A DNA stretch of 64,000 nucleotides from Purshia tridentata (lineage: Eukaryota; Streptophyta; Magnoliopsida; Rosales; Rosaceae): the NCBI GenBank assembly GCA_003254885.1, contig QANT01001133.1, positions 1-64,000 on the forward strand, in the 5' to 3' direction. Each line of letters opens with the position of its first letter. Within the stretch, counting starts at the first letter, position 1. Both the position numbers and the translations under genes were made by a program. Below, piece after piece: positions 22,201-34,500 of this stretch. The notes below the pieces were generated by a model, which saw only the letters and a list, made by a program, of their open reading frames with translations, was not told the origin of the DNA and made no database searches.

Positions 22201-25089
22201 TTTAATGGCAGGGATCTTCTCAAATGGTGCAAGCGTATAACAGGGCGGGGGTTTAGCTTTTATGGGGATAATTTGACACCTAAATCGCGTGACTGCATCT
22301 ATCAGGAGGTCTTATTTGATGGCGTTATTTTTCTCCTATCCTTTGTGTTTTGTGAATGATTAGCTTTCTGTGTTAAATTTTTGAAACATCGTTTTGTGAC
22401 CTTAGGCTGTTGACGTATTTGCGGCCTTCTCAACATCTATAAAAAATCGGTTAACTATAATGAAAGAAATCGCCAGGTTGTGGGATCCATCAACTGTTTC
22501 AGAGACCTTATATCCTCCTGATAAACCTATAATCCAGGTCTAAATTAATTTCAGAATTTAGATTGCATTGAACTTTGTGTGTAATTAGGTGGCATCATCA
22601 AACTCTCATAATTGGAGTTCTGCAGGATTCACTCACAGAATTAAGAGTTGGTCGAGTTTCCTTACAGCACCCGCAAACCACTGTTAGTTGGAGCTTTTGA
22701 CATTGTATTAATTTAATTACCTTCAATACTGCTTTAGTTTTGAAAGTTCTATGTACTCTTGCAGTTGCGTGACAAAAGGAAGTCTTTTGTTGAGATTCGT
22801 AGTTCCATTCACGTACTTGAGAGACTAGCTTCATCTGTAGAGTGGAATGAGCCTGTTCTCTTAGTTGGTGAAACTGGGACTGGGAAGACTACACTTGTAC
22901 AGGATCTGGCTATGAGGCTTGGTCAGAAACTAACAGTTTTGGTACTATTGCTTATGCCTTTCACTCTCTCTCTCTCTCTCTCTCTCACTCTCACTCTCAC
23001 TCTCACTCTCTCTTCTTGCTCTCTGGATGCTTACTTATTTATGGATGTCTCGTTGAGAAAAGTCAATTTAATGTGGATTTCTTTTTTGTTCCAGAACTTA
23101 AGTCAGCAAACTGATGTTTCCGACTTACTGGGGGGATATAAGCCTATGGATGCAAAGTTTATATACTTTTCCCTGTATAAGGAGTTTGAGGATCTATTCT
23201 TGAAATCATTTCGTGGGAAGGTATTGTTTAAATTATACTTACTTTGCTTGATTGCTTGTTTGTTTGTTTATGTACATCTGTGCTAATAACTTCTGCTGTT
23301 GTATGCTGATATGCAGGATAATCATGAATTTCTTGTACACTTACAAAAGGCTCTTACTGATAAGAATTGGAAAAGGTTAATTGAAGGGTTTAGGATAGGT
23401 GTTGGTCGTTTCCAGAAGTCAGTTCGGGAAAGACTTGTTCAGTCAGTTGAAGAGGCAATATCTGAGTCTGGTAAAAAGCGGAAGCGTAGGAAACTTCGGG
23501 CTGAGGAAGAAATCAAAGCCTGGGAAAATTTTAAATTGAACCTAGAGAATGCACGTGGAATGATATTTTCATTTGTTGAAGGAGCTTTTGTAACTGCACT
23601 GAGAAATGGTGAGTGGATTTTGCTTGACGAGGTGAATTTGGCCCCTCCAGAGACCTTGCAGAGGGTTATCAGTGTTCTTGAAGGGGAGCATGGGTCACTT
23701 TGTTTAGCAGAAAGAGGAGATGTTAGTTATATATATCGACATCCCAACTTCCGTTTATTTGCTTGTATGAATCCTGCAACTGATGCTGGCAAGCGGGACT
23801 TGCCCTTCTCTCTAAGGAGCAGATTTACAGAGTACTTTGTTGATGATGTATTAGATGATGAAGATCTAACTTTATTTGTTAGTCAATTTGTGGGTGAGCG
23901 AAAATCGGATTTAAAATTAGTAAACGATATTGTGTCATTTTATAAAACGGCCAAGAAACTATCTGAAGAAAAGCTGCAGGATGGAGCTAATCAAAAACCG
24001 CAATATAGTTTAAGATCTCTCTACCGTGCGCTCGAATATACAAGGAAGGCAGACAGAAGTTTTGGATTTCAAAAAGCAATATATGATGGGTTCTGTATGT
24101 TTTTCCTCACTTTGTTGGATAGAAGCAGTGCTTTGTATTTGGAAGAAAAGATCTTGACATATTTGTTAGGGGGGAAAGTTCCGCAGAAAGTATCTTATGA
24201 TGGTTACTTAACCATTAAAAGGAACTCTGATGAATTTATAGAGAAGTACAGTGAAACTGAAAGTGTCAAGGAACATCTCAGGAATTTGGCTTGTGCTATT
24301 TGGATCAAAAGATATCCTGTTCTCTTGCAGGGACCTACGTCCAGTGGCAAAACTAGCCTTGTTCAGTATCTTGCTGCAATAACAGGTCATGAATTTGTAA
24401 GAATAAATAATCATGAACACACTGATTTGCAGGAATACCTGGGTTCCTACATAACTGATGCTTCTGGGAAGCTTGTTTTCCATGAAGGTGTATTGGTGAA
24501 GGCTGTACGAAATGGTTATTGGATAGTTCTGGACGAGCTTAACTTGGCTCCATCTGATGTGCTGGAAGCATTGAACCGATTATTGGATGATAACAGAGAG
24601 CTTTTTGTGCCTGAACTTCAGGAAACTATTCGTGCACATCCAGATTTTATGCTTTTTGCCACTCAGAATCCACCAGGATTTTATGGTGGGCGTAAAATGC
24701 TTTCTCGTGCTTTCCGCAATCGTTTTGTAGAGATCCATGTAGATGAAATTCCTGAAACTGAGTTGACTACAATGTTAGAGAGGCGGTCCAGAATTTATGA
24801 AAAAGGGGCTAAGCAAATGGTGGTTGTGATGAAGGAATTGCAATTGAAGAGGCAAATGAGCAAAGTTTTTGCTGGGAAACATGGGTTCATTACTCCGCGT
24901 GATTTGTTTCGGTGGGCTGATCGTTTCATGAAACTTGGGGGTAGTTCTAACTCTATGGACCTGGCCCGAGATGGTTATTATCTTTTGGCAGAGAGGCTGA
25001 GGGATGAAGGTGAGAAATTTGTTGTTCGAGAAGTTTTGGAAAAAACGTTCCGTGTTGAACTTGTTGAAAACAACTTGTACATTCAGGTA

Positions 25090-25124
<35 letters not shown>

Positions 25125-28100
25125 CCTCTCCTCTTTCTACGTGTGTGTGCGCTTTTGTGGTTCTGTTGATATCCGGCCGATTGGATCATAGAAAACTCAA
25201 TCTGCTGTAATGCTTTCTTGAATCTAGCTACTCCCCGGCAAAATAGCTAGAGGAATACCAGTTGCAGGGTCATTTCGAAATGTTCGCTTCAACCGCTGTT
25301 TCACTGCCCTATAAAGGAGTGTTGGGGCTCTACTTACGTGACATGGTTGTCACTTGTTTCTCTTGGGTTACATTCCGGATTTATTTCAAGTTCTGTGGCC
25401 TGAAAGTTTCTTCTGCTGAATATACCTCATGCCATTGTTGTCTATCACTGGACTAAGTTATTTGTTGATGTTCAGTCGAAATGCATTCAGTATACATGAA
25501 AAAAGGCTTTAGATTTTAGTCTTATTATTTTACTGGATTTGCAGTATTTATATGTTAGTGGAAGGGTTAGTGGAAGGGTTAGTGAATGCTAGTTCTTTTT
25601 GTGTACATTATCTATGCGGTTAGTTGGACTTGGTTGTCACTGTTAAACTTTATAGATTTGTCACCTTTCTTACAGGTGGAGTTTGTCAGAAAGTGGAAAA
25701 ATAACTAATTGCTGTGAAACCTTATTGCCTTTAGATACTTTCTACAATGATTGGAAATAAGACAATTGGTTATGGTGAATCTGTTCTGAAGTGTTCTATT
25801 TTTTTTTTTTAATAGGAACATGTTGGAGGGAATCCTGTTCCCAACTTTCCTAATGGTGCTGAAGTTCCGAAGAGTCTTCAAAGGTATGGGTTAGGACTGT
25901 AGTTTTGGTTTGGTCCTAGTAGCTTTTGATTATTTTTCTAAACCATTGTTCTCACACTAATCTGTTTAATTCAGTGTTATTTGGACTAAAAGTATGCGGA
26001 GATTGTACTTTCTTGTGGAGCGTTGCTATAAAATGCGGGAGCCTGTACTTCTTGTTGGTGAAACAGGGGGTGGGAAGACAACTGTTTGTCAATTGCTCAG
26101 TATTCTTTTGGGTTCAAAATTACATATTTTGAACTGTCATCAGTACACAGAAACCTCTGATTTTCTTGGGGTTGGTTATACTCTTGTATTTTATTTTTGG
26201 TTTTGCTTTTAGCTCCTATTACTGGGTATTCTGCAGATTCTCAATGTTTTCTGGAATTGTTAGTTTTATTTTTACACCACGCAAGATTGAAATGATATTT
26301 AATCAACTCTTTTACAGGGGTTTTATCCTATTCGAGAGAGATCAAGATTAATGTCAGATTTTAAAAAGACAATGGAAGAATTGACAGAAGCTCTAAACCA
26401 AATTCATCTGGACATTGTAAGCGTTTTATTATTTATTTCTTTATTCTTCAAGTTTATTCCTTATTCCCTTCTCCATTACTGTGTTACTCACATGAGCATG
26501 GGTAGTATGTCTGTATTTTGAAAGTAAATTCTATTTTAAGTAAAAATATTAAGTCGGACAGAGTCTGAAGTTAAGTGACTTGAGACTGAGCTAAGAGGTT
26601 GCTTTCATTTTTAAAAGAGAAAATTGAACAATTGTGATGTGCTTTCTTGTTTTTTTAATAAAAAATTCCTCTTACATTAACTTTGAAAGTTCCAGGTTTT
26701 CATTTCCTATATAAACAATGTAGAATCTTTTTCCCTTTTTTCTTTTTGAAAAAATATTTAGAATGCTTCAAGGCCTAGGTCAAGCCAAAAAATGAGTTTT
26801 CTTTATGTGTAGTATATGTGTAGATTTCTCATGCATCTCTTTCTCTGTAGACTGTTTCTTCAGACATTGGTCAAGCCTCTTCGACATTGTCCACTCTGGA
26901 CAAAATAATGAAAGATTACAAAAAAGGTCTGGGTTTAAGTCCTCGTGTCACCGAATTGGAAGGGATAATGTCAAAGCTCTTTAAGATGCACCAAAAGTGG
27001 CAGAAAATGTTTGAGTGGCTGGATGGGCCCCTTGTTCAGGCAATGAGGAATGGTGATCACTTTCTGGTGGATGAGATTTCCTTGGCTGATGATAGTGTAC
27101 TTGAAAGGTTGAACAGTGTCTTAGAGCCAGAAAGAACATTGTCTTTAGCTGAGAAAGGAGGTCCTGATCTGGAAAAAGTTGTTGCACATGAAAGATTCTT
27201 TTTGCTTGCAACAATGAATCCTGGTGGTGATTTTGGCAAGAAGGAACTATCTCCAGCTCTTCGTAATCGGTTTACAGAGATATGGGTTCCCCCTGTTGGT
27301 GATATAGATGAGCTTAAAAGTATTGCATTTCAGAGGTTGTCCTCCCCGAAGCTCTCATGCATTTTGGATCCTATGCTGAGTTTTTGGGAGTGGTTCAACC
27401 ATCTGAAGCCTGGGAGAATGCTTACTGTGAGAGATCTGCTGTCTTGGGTTGATTTTATTAATGTGACTGAATTCAAATTAGGACCTCAGTATGCATTCCT
27501 TCATGGGGCATTCCTTGTTTTGCTTGATGGACTAAGTTTAGGAAGTGGAATTTCTAAAAGGAATGTTGAAGAGCTAAGGGAGCGATGCTTGTTTTTCCTT
27601 TTAGAGAAATTGAAGGTCTGATTGTTTTCTTTTGTATAATTTTTTATCATGATTCTATCATCTGATTTTTAGACTCCTGGGATGCATTACACAACTACAC
27701 ACATTTTCTAATTTTGTTTTTTTATTACTTCTTCCTTTGTATAACAGTTAGCTTTGAGTGTCAAACATGACTTGTAGTGTTATGATTATCAATTTAAAGT
27801 GGCATTGCTTTCATTAAATTTTGCAAACAGGTGGACCATACTAAATTGGTGTACTCAAAACTTTCAAGAATGCAAAATTATGGTTGGGGCAATCTTGAAA
27901 CAACTAAAGGTGATTCATGCGGTGATAGCATGCAGTGTGACAATATTTTTGGTGTGGATCCATTCTATATAGACAAAGGTAACTATGTGATGCATCATGG
28001 TTAACTGTGCTTAATTGTTTTAATGGGAGTTATCCTTGGGCATTGTATGGAACTCTTTCCCCTCCCCCGCATTCTGTGGTGCTGAACCTTAATTATTTTC

Positions 28101-28506
28101 ATTAAATTTCTTTGATGTTTTAGTCTTCAATCTTAGACGCTGTCCTCTTGCCTTGGTGCACTATAGGTTCTGAAAACTGTGATGCTCAAGGATTTGAGAT
28201 TTTGGCACCAACCACCAGGAGAAATGCATTGCGTGTGTTGCGAGCTATGCAGCTTCCAAAACCTGGTATGTCTCTTTCAGGGCCAATGCTGCTTCCGAAT
28301 GTTCTGTGTTTTAAAATTTTGCTTTGTATATCCTAGAGTACTTTCTTCTTAACATTCTAATTGATTTATGCATTCCAGTTCTATTGGAAGGCAGTCCAGG
28401 TGTTGGGAAAACTAGTTTAATTGTTGCCTTAGGCAAATTTTCTGGTCACAAAGTTGTGAGGATAAACTTGTCTGAGCAGGTATGTAATCTTTTGGGCTAT
28501 TATATT

Positions 28507-28543
<37 letters not shown>

Positions 28544-31500
28544 TGTCCACTCGCTCTTGCTTTCTCTATGCATCTGATGACGGTTCTCTTGTTTCTGGCG
28601 CAGACTGATATGATGGACTTGTTGGGTTCAGACTTACCTGTTGAGAGTGACGAAGGAATGAAGTTTGCCTGGTCAGATGGGATCCTATTGCAGGTTAAAA
28701 CAACTTATCCTGAAGTTTTACTGTCTGTATCTGTGGCATGAATTTACCTTCCTCTCATTTTCTTTTCTTACTTGTTAACTATTGCAGGCTTTAAAAGAAG
28801 GTTCTTGGGTTTTGCTTGATGAACTCAATCTTGCTCCGCAATCTGTATTGGAGGTATTGCCATTATCCTTTTGTTTCTCTATGCAATTATATTTCTATTG
28901 TTTTTTGATTTTATAATATAATTCTCCTGCACTTTTTAGTATTTTATTTATTTTTTATGTGAATGATGGTTAATGGAAGATTGATCATTATTAGGGTTTG
29001 AATGCTATTCTGGATCATCGAGCTGAGGTCTTCATTCCTGAGCTGGGTTCTACTTTTAAGTGTCCATCATCCTTTAGAATATTTGCTTGTCAAAATCCTT
29101 CCTGTCAAGGTGGTGGCAGAAAAGGCCTTCCAAAGTCCTTTCTCAACCGTTTCACTAAGGTATTTGTCTAATTGTTATCGGTTCTCCCAATTTAATTGTG
29201 TAAATCTGAAGCTTATTATGTAATGTGCACACTGGGTACCAGTATAAATGATCTGTCTCTTAATTTGTTTCAGGTATATGTGGATGAGTTGGTTGAGGAT
29301 GACTATCATTTCATCTGTAGTTCACTTTATCCATCAATTTCTAGACCTCTACTTTCAAAACTGATTTTATTTAATAAAAGATTGTATGATGACACTATGG
29401 TGTATCAAAAGTTTGCTCTGGATGGTTCTCCTTGGGAGTTTAATCTACGAGATGTGCTTCGATCATGTCAACTCATACAGGGTTTGAACCTCTTGTTTTC
29501 CTTTTTATTTATTTCTTCTGTGAGTTTCGTTTTAAATAATAATGCTGGTTTCTAAGAGTTTGTTTCAATTTTAGATGCACCCTTTAAGTCCAAAGATTAT
29601 TGCTTCCTGGACATTGTCTATGTTCAAAGAATGCGTACAGAATCAGACCGCAGAAAAGTCCTACAGCTGTATGAGCGGATTTTTGAGATGAAGCCATATA
29701 TAAATCCTTATCCACGAGTTCAGCTCAATTCTCAATACTTATTTGTTGGAAATACTGCCATAAAAAGGAATTCTGTCCAGTCATCTAAACTACCTAACAG
29801 TCCTCTTAGAATTTTGCCTGGAATTCGACAAAGCTTGGAAGCTGCTGCACATTGTGTAAAGCATAAATGGATGTGCATCCTGATTGGTCCAGCATCTTCT
29901 GGTAAGACCTCATTGGTCAGGTTACTGGCTCAGCTCACTGGCAATGTGCTAAATGAATTACATCTTTCATCTGGGACTGATATATCTGAAATACTTGGAT
30001 GCTTTGAGCAATATAATGCCTTCCGAAACTTTCGTTCAGTTGTTGGTCAGGTTGAGTTCTTTGTAAATGAGTGCAGGGGTTCGCAGTTAGAGTCAGCTAC
30101 AGAAGAATTTTTACTTGAAAGAGAAAGTCTTATAACCAGATGGTTTGCTTTCTTATCAAGCATAAATTATGATTCCATTTCTTGTTTTACTTCTACTTAT
30201 GTGGAGGGTAGAGAGAGATTTTCCAAATCTCTTTATTTGTTAGCTGAGATCATTGAACAACTAAAGTTGGCTTTGGATAAAAATGTCCTATCTGTAACTT
30301 GGTCAATAGAAGAACTCGATAAAGTCATGAGGACAATTTTCACGTTGCAAGAAGGTTATGAAAAAGGGCCATTTTCAGCAAAGTTTGAATGGGTTACGGG
30401 AGTATTGATAAAGGCTGTAGAACATGGAGAATGGATTGTTCTGGAGAACGCAAATTGTTGTAATCCCACGGTATGCAAATTTTTCTATGCTCATGCCTTA
30501 TATATTATTTAGCATTCTTGTTTTGTGACGTTGCCTGATGAAGTTGGTACTCATCAATTTTTATTTATCTTTCCTATAAAAAACTCAATTTCTATTTATC
30601 ATGCAATCTAGTTTCATTTTAATTGTTATGTTTAGGTACTTGATAGGATCAACTCGTTGGTTGAGCCATCTGGATCAATTACAATCAATGAGTGCGGGGT
30701 TGTTGATGGAAAGCCAGTTGTTCTCCAGCCGCATTGTAATTTTCGAATGTTCCTCACAGTTAACCCAAGGTATGGTGAAGTATCCCGAGCAATGAGGAAC
30801 AGAGGAGTTGAAATATTCATGATGCAGCCACATTGGCTACTGGATGAGAGTAGCAGATACAGTTGTGAGAAAATTGAATTAAATGATGTGAAAAGATTCC
30901 TTGTTCTATCAGGTATTCCCTGTGCTAAGTTGGTGCATTCAATGGCGAGATCACATATCTATGCTAGAGAGGAAGGATTGCGATTTAGTGTTTCCATCAC
31001 CTATCTTGAGCTTGCACGCTGGGTGCAGTTGCTCCAGCAACTTCTCATGAGTGGCAGTCAACCTTTGTGGAGCCTTCATACAAGTTGGGAGCATATATAT
31101 CTTAGTTCATTGGGTGAGGCTGTCGGGGGAAATGTTTTTAGTCATGTGAAATGCTCTTATTTATCAGTGACTGAATTGTTTGAATCTGGCTCGTCACTCT
31201 CTCCGTCTTTGTGTTTGCCTGGAGGATGGCCAATGCCACTGAAGCTGAGGGATCTTGTGTGGCACTCAAAAGAAGCTCGTGTGAAGACTAACTGCATGTA
31301 CCTTGAGTTCCAGGGGGCTAGGTATGCATCATACAAATTACAACTGGCCAGGAGTAGGTGCTCTATGTACCAGGATTCAACTGCTGGTGGCTATGCAGGG
31401 ACTTACTTGATGGGTATGGGGATGTTGAATGAAACTATGATTCACAGGGCTTCCCCTGTTATGACTTTAAACTCTAGGGAGAATGCTGAAATTGACAAGG

Positions 31501-34500
31501 TGCTGGCCAAGGCTGAGAAAAAGCTATTGTTTGCTGCCAACTGGGCCATTGACCAAGCTACTGAAAGTGATCTGAAGCTGTACCTTCTGTGGTTTAGCTG
31601 GTTTCATTCTCGATTACAGCCCTTTTGTCAGTTCTTTGATTCTTTTGTGAAGTCAATTACACTGAGTATGGAGCATCCTATTTGGAAATATATGTCCGGT
31701 CGATACCATGAGCTTACATCTCTTCCCAAAGTAGAATTTGAAAAGCAGCTGACGCCAATGCTATCATTTGAGTTAGTTGATGTGATTGATTCAAATGAGA
31801 CACCCAACTTTTACAGTAAGTTTCTCCACAATGCTATGCGTTGCATATTACCACTGAGGCTCACTTATCAACAGTGGAATTCTGAGAACATCTATGTGTC
31901 CGGGAAAGCTAGTTATTTTGAAGAAGTGTTAAAATCTTTGCGGAAGCTTGAGGAGGAATTCATTTATAAGTTTGTTGATTCATCTATGATGCTCATTGAA
32001 TCTCCATCTTTTGACGCACTTATTAAGTCGTACACCGACCTTCTTGAAGGTCACATATTATTTTGGGAACGTTTGGAGTCATCTGAATTTGAACTGTCAC
32101 TAATTTATTGGCGTATGGTGGTGAAGGATGCTGCAAACTTAAGGAACTTCTGTCCAGAAGCAGTAGATAATCTGCTGGTAGGTTAACTATGATGTGCTGC
32201 TATATCTTTTCTGTAATGTACTTTGAGCTTGATTGTTCTTTTGTTTTGTCTGGCGTAGAAGGAGAGCAAGAATCTGGAAAAAGTATCTTCTTGGCGTTTT
32301 CACTCAGAGAAGTCCTTGCTATGGATTCATGGAGGTCACCCGATATTGCCTTGTTCTACTAAAATATTTGAAAAGCAGCTTCAGATTTTGGAACTTTGTG
32401 AGTCAGTTTGGCCTACGAGAACAAGATTATTGGTCCATGGTAGGATATTATCATTTTCTGTTTCTTCGGTTACTGTGACTTTTAATTTGAAGTAACTTTG
32501 TCTTTTGTTTTTTTGCTTGTACAGAGAATGATCCTCTGATCGGACTTGTTGCATCTTCCAATTCTGATCTGCGCTCCCTTGTGTTGGAAGGTAGAGTCTT
32601 ACATACTTCTTTGATTTCACTCATCCAATATTGGACATGCCATTACAAACTCCAATGATATTTATCATTTATGTAGGTGTTTCCATGTCATCATGTATCA
32701 CGGGAAAATCTGATTCTGATGAGGATGAAGACCATGTTGTTCAACGGTTGGATATCATTTATCAGGTCATAGATTTTAATTTCTTCACAATCATCGTTTT
32801 GAATCTTTCTCACATGTGCTAATGAAAAAAATTATATATTTTTTTCAGAAACTTTTGCAAATTTTTGAAAAGGAACAAGTCAAATTGAAGGAGATTTCAC
32901 TGTCGAACAAGCTTTTTCCCGGAGCAAATTCATCAATTTGTTGTTCTTTTGGCACTGAGGCATCGGGCCAGATATTTGGGTACAATAGTTGGCAGGACAC
33001 TTATCCCCTGATTGACATTACAAGTTTTTCCCTGGATATGAAGCTTCTTCAGGAGCTATCATCTGTCCTTTCGGTTGATCCTAAAAGATTACAGCAGGTA
33101 AGATCATCTAAATTGTTGTACTCTGCTGAAATCTATAAAGATAAACTATACATGATATCCTTTCGAGCTCATGTGGAAATTTGCTTATAAATCACTCACT
33201 GCTCATTCTGGCTTTTAACCTTCTGCTTTAGTTGCTTCAATAGCTTTTCTGTCCTTTTGTTTGTAGATGAGGGTAATTTCTTTTTTGGACTAGTGATCCA
33301 CTATTGATTGTACTCTTTTTCCCTTATTTGTACAAGTATCTTGTTTCCTATCAAAAAGGGAAAATATCAACTCGTACTATTCATAAAGCGATATACTGCC
33401 TGTAATATTTAAGAGGTTTTAATTTTTTTTAGGTTTCTTCCTATTGAAATTGTTCAAGTATTTGTTTTTCATGGGTTAGTGAAAAGAAGAATACAAAATC
33501 TGCAGAAGGCTTTGGTCTCCTTTGATCTGTTTTATCTGTCTGTTTCAGCTTCACGTTATTTATGGATTTTATTTAGTTCTTGGATTTGGTTTATTGTTTT
33601 CGTTTTAATTCTTATTTTCAAATGTATTTTACTTATGTTTTCCTTTTTTGGTGGATACCCTTTCCATTCCTGCGTAGTGTATGTTGGAACAAATGGCATC
33701 AGTGTTAGGGTATGCTGTATGCTTAATATTGAAATGACTGAAGGTTGCTACAGGAGATTAATGCTGGGAATGCCTGTTAGGGAACATGTTTTTCAGGTGT
33801 TTTTGGGTTCTTCCGTATCTTATAGGCATCCATAACTGTTATTGACTACACTTCTTGTGTAGAACATAGAAATTGGTATTATATTGCAAAAAGGGTATAA
33901 AAGAATTCATAAGTTGATTGATATGTGCATGTAAGTGAACCTGACAATTAGACACGTGACAGAGCCTGTATGAGTCCATGTAACATAATCATACTAAAAA
34001 GACGTATTATGTATATCATTAAGTCGATGCAGACTAGCAGATGTGTATGCTTTGTTGAAGGAATTTAGCTGGAGTGCTGTAATAACTTGTCAACTAAGAA
34101 TTTGTTTTGTTTTTGTTTTTTTGCGAGACTATATCAATAATTGATAAAGTTGGGTTATTCAGTCCTGATTTCCAATTCTTTATCATCTGGGTTTCTTTAT
34201 TCCATCTAGTCATCAACTAGTGCCTCCTATTGGAATTGAAATTATTTTCATTGGATTTGTGTTGGTGTTGTTGTGTAGGATTCAATCTTTTCATTAATGC
34301 TACTGCCATGCTCTATGAACTTTAGACTAAGATACTATTGTGAAACTGTATAGATAATTGAACCAATTTGGGTTTCTAAATCATGATTTCTAGTTCTCAC
34401 CAATTGGTTTCCTGTTCACATCTAGCCTTCAAATAATATGAAATTATCTTCATCATTCGTTTTGATTCTTGCTGTTGTGGAGTTTGATCTTACTTTTCTG

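Larger units (their letters stand above)
16240..23220 (+). other. MDN1: MDN1 exons 1-16: N-terminal domain, AAA1 and start of AAA2
   Basis: Exons: 16240-16344, 16442-16761, 17848-17932, 18638-18915, 19010-19207, 19418-19587, 20595-20704, 20782-20901, 21442-21520, 21840-21962, 22039-22138, 22212-22308, 22406-22537, 22626-22682, 22765-22941, 23095-23220. The start ATG is in catcggATGGCCATGG-like context (caATGGCCATGGATGG). AAA1 has Walker A GPTGSGKSAL in exon 6 and Walker B WVVFEDIDKAP in exon 8. AAA2 has Walker A GETGTGKTTL in exon 15, followed by SQQTDVSDLLGGYKP in exon 16. Confidence 0.9.
23317..32177 (+). other. MDN1: MDN1 exons 17-30: AAA2 to AAA6 and start of linker
   Basis: Exons: 23317-25086 (1,770 nt, the largest), 25816-25883, 25975-26170, 26318-26416, 26851-27615, 27831-27978, 28167-28265, 28379-28479, 28604-28693, 28788-28853, 28995-29159, 29274-29481, 29575-30470, 30636-32177. 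Exon 17 holds the AAA2 Walker B (WILLDEVNLAP) and the complete AAA3 (GPTSSGKTSL, WIVLDELNLAP). AAA4 has GETGGGKTTV (exon 19) and HFLVDEISLADDS (exon 21). AAA5 has GSPGVGKTSL (exon 24) and WVLLDELNLAPQS (exon 26). AAA6 has GPASSGKTSL and WIVLENANCCNPTV (exon 29). In AAA6 the Walker B acidic pair is replaced by EN, as expected of a degenerate module. Confidence 0.9.

Noticed and set aside
33479-33835. A 118-codon open frame in MDN1 intron 34
   Set aside because: Hydrophobic T-rich intron sequence. No family resemblance, and not needed for MDN1 continuity.
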